Below, piece by piece: positions 1 to 4,788 of a DNA stretch of 5,303 nt. Location of the stretch: positions 1-5,303 of the forward strand of contig NZ_CALJRX010000142.1 in NCBI RefSeq assembly GCF_937976265.1, written 5' to 3'. The DNA is from an uncultured Haemophilus sp. (GTDB taxonomy: Bacteria; Pseudomonadota; Gammaproteobacteria; Enterobacterales; Pasteurellaceae). A program made the position numbers and the translations under genes. Below the pieces are notes generated by a model. The model had not been told where the DNA came from. It did no database searches and was given only the letters and a program-made list of their open reading frames with translations. How positions within the stretch are numbered: the first letter of the stretch is position 1; each line of letters starts with the position of its first letter.

Positions 1-885
1 TTTTCTTCTATGTTAGCGATGATGCGTCCGTTAAAATCCTTGACGAATGTAAACTCACAATTCCAAAGAGGCATGGCGGCTTGTCAGACATTATTTGCGA
101 TCTTAGATTTAGAAACTGAAAAAGATAATGGCACGTATAAAGCAGAACCCGCAAAAGGTGATTTAGAATTTAAAAACGTAAGCTTTGCTTATGAGGGTAA
201 AGAAGAGAAAGCCTTAAATAATATCTCTTTCTATGTGCCCGCAGGTAAAACCGTGGCTTTAGTGGGGCGTTCAGGTTCGGGTAAATCAACGATTGCCAAT
301 TTAGTGATGCGTTTCTACGATATCGATGAAGGTGAGATTTTATTAGATGGCGTGAGAATTCAAGATTATCGTCTATCTAATTTACGTGAGAATTGTTCTG
401 TTGTTTCTCAACAAGTGCATTTATTTAATGATACGATTGCCAATAATATCGCCTATGCAGCAGATAAATACAGCCGTGAGCAAATTATCGAAGCCGCAAA
501 AGCGGCTTATGCCCTAGAGTTTATCGAGAAACTTCCACAAGGTTTTGATACCGTTATTGGTGAAAATGGGGCGAGTCTTTCTGGTGGTCAACGTCAGCGT
601 TTAGCGATTGCTCGTGCGCTATTGCGTAATTCACCTGTCTTAATTTTAGATGAAGCGACTTCTGCTCTCGATACCGAATCTGAACGTGCGATTCAGTCTG
701 CATTAGAAGAACTGAAAAAAGATCGTACGGTATTGGTGATTGCGCATCGTTTATCAACCATTGAAAATGCCGATGAAATCTTAGTTATTGAACACGGTGA
801 AATTAAAGAACGTGGTACGCATCAAGATTTATTAGCGCTTAATGGTGCGTATAAACAATTACACAGTATGCAGTTTAGCGGATAA
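1..885 (+). CDS. msbA: MsbA, lipid A export ATP-binding/permease protein, C-terminal half (5' end outside window)
   Basis: MsbA is the inner-membrane homodimeric ABC exporter that uses ATP to flip core-lipid A from the cytoplasmic to the periplasmic leaflet. The window opens exactly on a codon, and 294 codons plus TAA remain, about half of the roughly 580-residue family length. The fragment holds the end of the last transmembrane helix and the linker (FSSMLAMMRPLKSL) and a complete nucleotide-binding domain. Counting from the first codon, I see the A-loop Tyr64, Walker A GRSGSGKST at 89-97, the Q-loop Gln137, signature LSGGQ at 193-197, Walker B LILDE with Asp217-Glu218, the D-loop SALD and the switch His249. 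All ATPase residues are intact, so the gene looks functional. The sequence closely follows enterobacterial and Haemophilus MsbA as I remember them (for example RGMAACQTLF and YALEFIEKLPQG). The adjacent lpxK fits the conserved msbA-lpxK pair. Other lipid exporters are unlikely. Confidence 0.96.
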   Translation, partial: FSSMLAMMRPLKSLTNVNSQFQRGMAACQTLFAILDLETEKDNGTYKAEPAKGDLEFKNVSFAYEGKEEKALNNISFYVPAGKTVALVGRSGSGKSTIANLVMRFYDIDEGEILLDGVRIQDYRLSNLRENCSVVSQQVHLFNDTIANNIAYAADKYSREQIIEAAKAAYALEFIEKLPQGFDTVIGENGASLSGGQRQRLAIARALLRNSPVLILDEATSALDTESERAIQSALEELKKDRTVLVIAHRLSTIENADEILVIEHGEIKERGTHQDLLALNGAYKQLHSMQFSG

Positions 886-893
886 AATAATAA

Positions 894-915
894 GGGCGAA
901 CCAATGTGTTCGCCC
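894..915. repeat. Perfect 8-bp hairpin in the msbA-lpxK gap
   Basis: GGGCGAAC (894-901) and GTTCGCCC (908-915) pair perfectly around a 6-nt loop, CAATGT. It lies 8 nt after the msbA stop and 11 nt before the lpxK ribosome binding site. On the + strand the stem is followed by AAAATCAATA, not by a T run, so it is not a canonical terminator for msbA. Read on the - strand it is followed by TTATTATTTTA, which resembles a weak intrinsic terminator for antisense transcription. It could also stabilise or punctuate the msbA-lpxK mRNA. The structure is seen directly; its role is inferred. Confidence 0.7.
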
Positions 916-926
916 AAAATCAATAT

Positions 927-930
927 AGGA
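927..930 (+). promoter_or_regulatory. Ribosome binding site of lpxK (AGGA)
   Basis: AGGA ends 8 nt before the ATG at 939, which is good spacing. It decides the start in favour of MPFWYS over an in-frame GTG at 906, which lies inside the hairpin at 894-915 and has no Shine-Dalgarno sequence. Confidence 0.75.
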
Positions 931-938
931 TAAATGAA

Positions 939-1919
939 ATGCCTTTTTGGTACTCTAATTCAAAGCTTGCTTGGTTGCTTCTTCCTTTTTCACTGCTATT
1001 TTGGTTGATTAGCCAAATTCGCCGAGCATTATTTTCCCTGAATATCTTATCCTCTTATAAATCCCCGAAACCGGTCATTATTGTCGGCAATCTTTCTGTG
1101 GGTGGAAATGGTAAAACGCCAGTCGTTGTGTGGTTAGTTGAAGCGTTACAAAAACAAGGATTGCGTGTAGGCGTGATTTCTCGTGGCTATGGTAGCCAAT
1201 CTAAAACCTATCCTTTACTTGTCACACCGGAAACCGATCCTGTTCAAGGGGGCGATGAACCTGTTTTAATCGCCAAAAGAACAGGTGTGCCTGTAGTGAT
1301 TTCACCGAATCGTCAACAAGCTATCGAATTACTCTTAAAAACACAGGATTGCGATCTCATTATTTCTGATGATGGATTACAACATTATAAGTTGCGACGT
1401 GATATTGAAATTGTGGTAATGGACGCAGAACGCGCTTTAGGGAATGGCTTTGTGCTACCAGCAGGGCCTTTGCGTGAATTGCCAAGTCGTTTAAAAAATG
1501 TGGACTTTGTGATTACCAATGGTGGAAAAAATGCTTATTCAGATGCGGTTATGACGCTCGTTCCTCACTATGCGATTAATTTAGTGACGGCAGAAAAACG
1601 CTTACTAAGTGAGTTTTCCCACGGTTCAGCTATCGCGGGAATTGGTAACCCACAACGTTTTTTCACAATGTTGGAAAATTTAAATATTCGTTTAGAAAAT
1701 ACGAAAGCTTTTCAAGATCATCAACATTTTGAGCCGCAATTATTAGAAAAACTCGCTGAAAACCAACCGCTCTTTATGACCGAAAAGGATGCCGTAAAAT
1801 GCCAAGCTTTTGCTAAAGAGAATTGGTGGTATGTCCCAGTTGATGCGGAGATTGTTGAGGCTGAAAATCAAGGTCAAAAACTTCCACAATTGTGGGAAAA
1901 AATTCGTCATTTGGTTTAA
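939..1919 (+). CDS. lpxK: LpxK, tetraacyldisaccharide 4'-kinase
   Basis: LpxK transfers the gamma-phosphate of ATP to the 4' position of the tetraacyldisaccharide-1-phosphate, giving lipid IVA, the sixth step of lipid A synthesis at the cytoplasmic face of the inner membrane. The product is 326 residues, normal for the family. Residues 10-32 form a hydrophobic N-terminal segment (LAWLLLPFSLLFWLI) that fits the known membrane anchor. The P-loop is GNLSVGGNGKT at 50-60, one of the family's clearest signatures. Further conserved motifs are SRGYG (81-85), GDEP (105-108), SDDGLQHY (153-160), LPAGPLRE (183-190), ITNGG (202-206), GIGNPQRFF (244-252), QDHQ (269-272), MTEKDAVKC (290-298) and ENWWYVP (304-310). 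In Aquifex LpxK an Asp-His pair is catalytic; Asp106 and His271 are my best candidates here, by inference. The ATG at 939 has a good AGGA site, and the upstream GTG at 906 is rejected. The stop lies 17 nt before the YcaR-like gene, suggesting one transcript. Confidence 0.96.
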   Translation: MPFWYSNSKLAWLLLPFSLLFWLISQIRRALFSLNILSSYKSPKPVIIVGNLSVGGNGKTPVVVWLVEALQKQGLRVGVISRGYGSQSKTYPLLVTPETDPVQGGDEPVLIAKRTGVPVVISPNRQQAIELLLKTQDCDLIISDDGLQHYKLRRDIEIVVMDAERALGNGFVLPAGPLRELPSRLKNVDFVITNGGKNAYSDAVMTLVPHYAINLVTAEKRLLSEFSHGSAIAGIGNPQRFFTMLENLNIRLENTKAFQDHQHFEPQLLEKLAENQPLFMTEKDAVKCQAFAKENWWYVPVDAEIVEAENQGQKLPQLWEKIRHLV

Positions 1920-1936
1920 CTCTATTTGAGTGAAAT

Positions 1937-2116
1937 ATGCGTGAGAAACTTAATCCTCGATTATTAGACGTGATTGCTTGCCCACGATGTTTGGCAAGAT
2001 TGAAATACGATCAAGAAAATCAACGGCTCATTTGCCCTTTTGAGCAAGTGGCGTATCCTATTGAAAACGGCGTGCCGATTTTGTTGGCAGAAAAAGCCGA
2101 AACATTGAAAGAATAA
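1937..2116 (+). CDS. ycaR: Trm112/YcaR family (UPF0434) small protein
   Basis: This is a 59-codon gene, easily missed because of its size. The product begins MREKLNPRLLDVIACPRC and continues to LICPFEQVAYPIENGVPILL, the pattern of the Trm112p-like family and of E. coli YcaR (LLEIIACPVC, LIC, DGIPVLL). Its biochemical function in bacteria is not established; eukaryotic Trm112 is a zinc-binding activator of methyltransferases, but that role should not be carried over without evidence. Cys15, Cys18 and Cys33 are present. The fourth position of the expected second CxxC is Glu36, so a full zinc site is doubtful. An in-frame TGA at 1931-1933 lies just upstream, so the ATG at 1937 is the first possible start. 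The ribosome binding site is weak (TGAG at 1927-1930). The gene is 17 nt after lpxK and its TAA runs into the kdsB ribosome binding site. The lpxK-ycaR-kdsB order matches enterobacteria and supports the call. Confidence 0.92.
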   Translation: MREKLNPRLLDVIACPRCLARLKYDQENQRLICPFEQVAYPIENGVPILLAEKAETLKE

Positions 2117-2119
2117 GGA
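2115..2119 (+). promoter_or_regulatory. Ribosome binding site of kdsB (AAGGA), overlapping the ycaR stop
   Basis: AAGGA begins within the TAA stop codon of the YcaR-like gene and ends 6 nt before the ATG at 2126. The alternative ATG at 2120 would have no spacer at all, so this site decides the start. Overlap with the upstream stop suggests that ribosomes finishing ycaR can load directly onto kdsB. Confidence 0.75.
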
Positions 2120-2125
2120 ATGATT

Positions 2126-2884
2126 ATGTCATTTACAGTTATTATCCCTGCTCGTTTTGCATCGAGCCGCTTACCGGGTAAACCTTTAGCCGATATTGCC
2201 GGTAAGCCCATGATTCAACATGTTTTTGAAAAAGCTCAACAATCAGGCGCAAATCGAGTCATTATTGCCACAGATAACGAACAAGTTGAAAAGGCCGCAA
2301 AAGCTTTTGGGGCAGAAGTTTGTATGACATCAGAAGCACATAATTCTGGTACTGAGCGTTTAGCGGAAGTGGTAAGTAAGCTTGGTATTGCTGATGATGA
2401 AATTATTGTAAACATCCAAGGGGATGAGCCGTTAATTCCACCCGTTATTGTGAGTCAAGTGGCAGAGAATTTAGCGAAGTTTAACGTGAATATGGCGACG
2501 CTTGCGGTAAAAATTCACGAAGCGGAAGAGTTATTTAACCCAAATGCTGTGAAAGTCGTTACGGATAAAGATGGCTACGTTTTATATTTTTCCCGTTCAG
2601 TGATTCCTTACGATCGTGACCAGTTTATGCAATTAGAAGATACCTCAAAGGCACAACTGGCTGATGCATATCTTCGTCATATTGGTATTTATGCTTACCG
2701 CGCGGGCTTTATTAAACAATATGTGCAATGGGCACCAACACAATTAGAAAACCTAGAGAAATTAGAGCAACTCCGTGTATTGTGGTACGGTGAGCGTATC
2801 CATGTGGAATTGGCGAAAGAAGTCCCTGCTGTTGGTGTGGATACAGCAGAAGATTTAGAAAAAGTGCGGTCAATTTTGGCATAG
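2126..2884 (+). CDS. kdsB: KdsB, 3-deoxy-manno-octulosonate cytidylyltransferase (CMP-Kdo synthetase)
   Basis: KdsB couples CTP with Kdo to make CMP-Kdo and pyrophosphate in the cytoplasm. CMP-Kdo is the donor for Kdo transfer to lipid IVA, the product of the neighbouring lpxK. The protein is 252 residues, the usual length. The N-terminal nucleotide-binding stretch is IIPARFASSRLPGKPL (6-21) with Lys19. Other family motifs are IIATDNE (46-52), NSGTERLAEVV (73-83), VNIQGDEPLI (95-104) with the metal-ligand candidate Asp100, FNPNAVKVV (137-145), YFSRSVIPYDRD (154-165), LRHIGIYAYR (183-192), LEQLRVLWYGE (223-233) and GVDTAEDLE (237-245) with Asp239. The start at 2126 gives MSFTVIIPAR, matching the E. 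coli N terminus (MSFVVIIPAR), and has a properly spaced AAGGA; an in-frame ATG six bases earlier is rejected. The last codons carry a DNA uptake sequence. The gene is 9 nt from each neighbour, pointing to one operon. Confidence 0.97.
   Translation: MSFTVIIPARFASSRLPGKPLADIAGKPMIQHVFEKAQQSGANRVIIATDNEQVEKAAKAFGAEVCMTSEAHNSGTERLAEVVSKLGIADDEIIVNIQGDEPLIPPVIVSQVAENLAKFNVNMATLAVKIHEAEELFNPNAVKVVTDKDGYVLYFSRSVIPYDRDQFMQLEDTSKAQLADAYLRHIGIYAYRAGFIKQYVQWAPTQLENLEKLEQLRVLWYGERIHVELAKEVPAVGVDTAEDLEKVRSILA
2862..2870 (+). repeat. DNA uptake signal sequence (Haemophilus type, AAGTGCGGT), + orientation
   Basis: This is a perfect copy of the 9-bp core recognised by the natural competence machinery of the H. 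influenzae group. It is followed by CAATTTTG and, after a 6-nt spacer, TTTTTA, close to the two helically phased AT-rich tracts of the extended signal. It falls at the 3' end of kdsB, covering the codons for Lys-Val-Arg. Confidence 0.9.
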
Positions 2885-2893
2885 TTTTTATTG

Positions 2894-4720
2894 ATGTTTG
2901 ATTCTAAAAAGTTTCTCTCAGACGTTTCTCATGAACCTGGTGTTTATCGTATGTATGACGATAAAGATCAGGTTATTTATGTGGGCAAAGCGAAAGATCT
3001 TAAAAAGCGACTTTCCAGCTATTTCCGCAAAAACTTAAGTAGCAAAAAAACAGAAGCCTTGGTGTCGTCAATTCATCATATTGATACGACGATTACCTCT
3101 TCTGAAACAGAAGCGTTATTGCTTGAACATAACTTTATTAAACTTTATCAGCCTCGTTATAACGTATTATTGCGAGATGATAAATCCTATCCTTTTATTT
3201 TACTGACGAAAGAACGTCATCCTCGTATTACTTCTTATCGTGGAACGAAAAAAATAGCGGGCGAATATTTCGGGCCTTATCCTCATGCGGGGGCCGTACG
3301 TGAAACCTTGTCGTTAATGCAAAAATTATTCCCTGTTCGTCAATGTGAAAATTCGGTTTATAACAATCGTTCCCGCCCTTGTTTGCAATATCAAATCGGG
3401 CGTTGTTCTGCACCTTGTGTGCCAGGTTATGTGAGTGATGAAGAATATAATCAGCAAGTCGAATTAGCACGACTATTTTTACAAGGAAAAGATCAACAAG
3501 TATTAGATTACCTCATCGGCAAAATGGAGCAGGCGAGTCGAGACTTAGATTTTGAAGGGGCTGCACGTTATCGTGATCAAATTCAAGCGGTTCGTGCGGT
3601 TATCGAAAAACAATTCGTATCCAATGAGCGTTTGGACGACATGGATATTATGTCTATTGCGTATCAGCACGGTTTAGCTTGTGTTCAGGTAATGTTTATT
3701 CGTCAAGGCAAAGTATTGGGCAACCGCAGTTATTTTCCGAAAGTGCCTGCTAATACCGATTTATCTGAACTCACAGCCACTTTTGTTGGACAGTTTTATT
3801 TGCAAGGTCATCAGGGCAGAAGTATTCCTAATAGTATTATTGTGGATCATAAACTGGATGAAAAAGCGGAGCTTGAAGCCTTATTAACTGAACAAGCTGG
3901 CCGAAAAGTGGTGATACAAGAGTCTGCTAAAGGCGATAAAGGTAAATATCTACAACTCGCACAAATTAATGCCAAAGCGGCTTTAGCGACTCAACTTAAA
4001 CAATCTTCCCGAATGCACGAACGTTATCAAGCCCTTTGTGAATTGCTCGATATGCCTGAAATTAAACGCATGGAATGTTTTGATATTAGTCATACGATGG
4101 GTAATCAAACCGTGGCATCTTGCGTGGTATTTAATCAAGAAGGCCCACTGAAATCAGATTATCGCCGTTTTAATATTGAAGGTATTACAGGTGGTGATGA
4201 TTATGCTGCGATGGAGCAGGCGTTAAAGAAACGTTACGACCGCGATCTTGATGAAGATAAAATCCCCGATATTATTTTTATTGATGGTGGTAAAGGGCAG
4301 CTTAATCGTGCCTTGGAGGTTTTTCATCACCTCAACGTAAAATGGGATAAAAATCGACCGCACTTAATTGGTGTGGCAAAAGGAGTGGATCGTCGAGCTG
4401 GGCAAGAGGTGTTGATTATCAGCAAACAAGATCGTGAAATCCATTTGCCGGATGATAGCCTCGCACTGCATTTAATCCAACATATTCGAGATGAAAGCCA
4501 TAATCATGCGATTAGCGGCCATCGTCAAAAACGCCAAAAAGCCTTTACCCAAAGTGGATTGGAAACCATTGAAGGGGTAGGTGCTAAACGACGCCAAGCC
4601 TTGTTGAAATATTTAGGTGGATTGCAAGGTGTCAAAAATGCCACGTTGGATGAAATCGCCTCTGTACCCGGTATTTCTAAAGCGTTAGCAGAAAAGATTT
4701 TCGAGACCTTAAAAAGTTAG
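2894..4720 (+). CDS. uvrC: UvrC, excinuclease ABC subunit C
   Basis: UvrC makes both incisions around a DNA lesion once UvrA and UvrB have loaded, in nucleotide excision repair. The product is 608 residues, against 610 in E. coli. Residues 13-95 form the GIY-YIG nuclease for the 3' cut: GVY (16-18), YVG (29-31), Arg39, Glu78, Asn90. Cys151, Cys163, Cys171 and Cys175 match the cluster that holds a [4Fe-4S] centre in E. coli UvrC. A UvrB-binding UVR motif spans about 205-238. The RNase H-like domain for the 5' cut keeps Asp397, Asp436, Asp464 and His536, corresponding to E. coli Asp399, Asp438, Asp466 and His538. Two helix-hairpin-helix motifs end the protein (ETIEGVGAKRR at 557-567; SVPGISKALAEKI at 590-602). 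The ATG at 2894 gives MFDSKKF; a TTG directly before it is a less likely start. No clear Shine-Dalgarno sequence is present in the 9-nt gap after kdsB, so coupling is plausible. Repair and LPS functions are unrelated, so the link is positional. Confidence 0.97.
   Translation: MFDSKKFLSDVSHEPGVYRMYDDKDQVIYVGKAKDLKKRLSSYFRKNLSSKKTEALVSSIHHIDTTITSSETEALLLEHNFIKLYQPRYNVLLRDDKSYPFILLTKERHPRITSYRGTKKIAGEYFGPYPHAGAVRETLSLMQKLFPVRQCENSVYNNRSRPCLQYQIGRCSAPCVPGYVSDEEYNQQVELARLFLQGKDQQVLDYLIGKMEQASRDLDFEGAARYRDQIQAVRAVIEKQFVSNERLDDMDIMSIAYQHGLACVQVMFIRQGKVLGNRSYFPKVPANTDLSELTATFVGQFYLQGHQGRSIPNSIIVDHKLDEKAELEALLTEQAGRKVVIQESAKGDKGKYLQLAQINAKAALATQLKQSSRMHERYQALCELLDMPEIKRMECFDISHTMGNQTVASCVVFNQEGPLKSDYRRFNIEGITGGDDYAAMEQALKKRYDRDLDEDKIPDIIFIDGGKGQLNRALEVFHHLNVKWDKNRPHLIGVAKGVDRRAGQEVLIISKQDREIHLPDDSLALHLIQHIRDESHNHAISGHRQKRQKAFTQSGLETIEGVGAKRRQALLKYLGGLQGVKNATLDEIASVPGISKALAEKIFETLKS
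4357..4365 (-). repeat. DNA uptake signal sequence (Haemophilus type), - orientation
   Basis: ACCGCACTT on the + strand is the perfect reverse complement of AAGTGCGGT. The bases at 4349-4354 (AAAAAT) and 4338-4342 (TAAAA) supply the AT-rich tracts expected downstream on the - strand. The site lies inside uvrC and encodes part of Arg-Pro-His-Leu around residues 488-491. Confidence 0.9.
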
Positions 4721-4728
4721 GAAAAATC

Positions 4729-4756
4729 TTGATTTTCTACGCGAACTCTCTATGAT
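4729..4756 (+). promoter_or_regulatory. Candidate sigma70 promoter for the TerC-like gene
   Basis: A -35 element TTGATT (4729-4734, 4 of 6 consensus bases) and a -10 element TATGAT (4751-4756, 5 of 6) are separated by 16 nt. Transcription would begin near 4763, giving a leader of about 26 nt before the ATG at 4789. It is the only good promoter match I noticed in the 68-nt uvrC-terC gap. The match is seen directly; activity is inferred, and AT-rich DNA gives chance matches. Confidence 0.5.
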
Positions 4757-4777
4757 CTGGCCTTTCGAATTTTATAT

Positions 4778-4781
4778 AGGA
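4778..4781 (+). promoter_or_regulatory. Ribosome binding site of the TerC-like gene (AGGA)
   Basis: AGGA lies 7 nt before the ATG at 4789. Together with the MFEW N terminus, which matches the YgdQ-type family, it fixes the start. Confidence 0.75.
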
Positions 4782-4788
4782 ACATATT

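Noticed and set aside
554..757. Reverse-strand open frame of 67 codons inside msbA
   Set aside because: It lies wholly opposite the conserved nucleotide-binding domain, has no recognisable motif, and is explained as a shadow of the real gene.
906..938. GTG start giving an 11-residue N-terminal extension of LpxK
   Set aside because: The GTG sits in a stable hairpin without a ribosome binding site, and the extension matches nothing in LpxK; the ATG at 939 has AGGA at good spacing.
2120..2125. Earlier ATG for kdsB
   Set aside because: It directly abuts the AAGGA with no spacer, and KdsB proteins begin MSF.
2020..2211. Reverse-strand open frame of 63 codons across the ycaR-kdsB junction
   Set aside because: It overlaps two well-supported genes on the other strand and shows no family resemblance.
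2891..2893. TTG start for uvrC, one codon before the ATG
   Set aside because: ATG is the stronger initiator and no ribosome binding site favours the TTG; the difference is one residue and cannot be fully excluded.
3228..3470. Reverse-strand open frame of 80 codons inside uvrC
   Set aside because: It is antisense to a conserved part of UvrC that includes the cysteine cluster and has no recognisable protein features.
3583..3600. Possible Actinobacillus-type uptake sequence (TCAAGCGGT) beside TCGTGCGGT in uvrC
   Set aside because: The first differs from ACAAGCGGT at one base and the second from AAGTGCGGT at two; perfect cores elsewhere in the window are all of the Haemophilus type.
3723..3731. 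ACCGCAGTT, near match to the reverse uptake core
   Set aside because: One mismatch to ACCGCACTT; single-mismatch copies are expected by chance and by decay, so it is not annotated. The same applies to ACCGCTCTT at 1766-1774.
4694..4730. Possible terminator at the end of uvrC
   Set aside because: AAGATTTTC (4694-4702) can pair with GAAAAATCTT (4721-4730) with one bulge, but the stem is nearly all A-T, the loop is long and no T run follows closely.
4757..4788. Manganese (yybP-ykoY) riboswitch upstream of the TerC-like gene, as found before some terC relatives
   Set aside because: The gap is only 68 nt and the likely leader about 26 nt, too short for that riboswitch, and none of its conserved sequence is visible.
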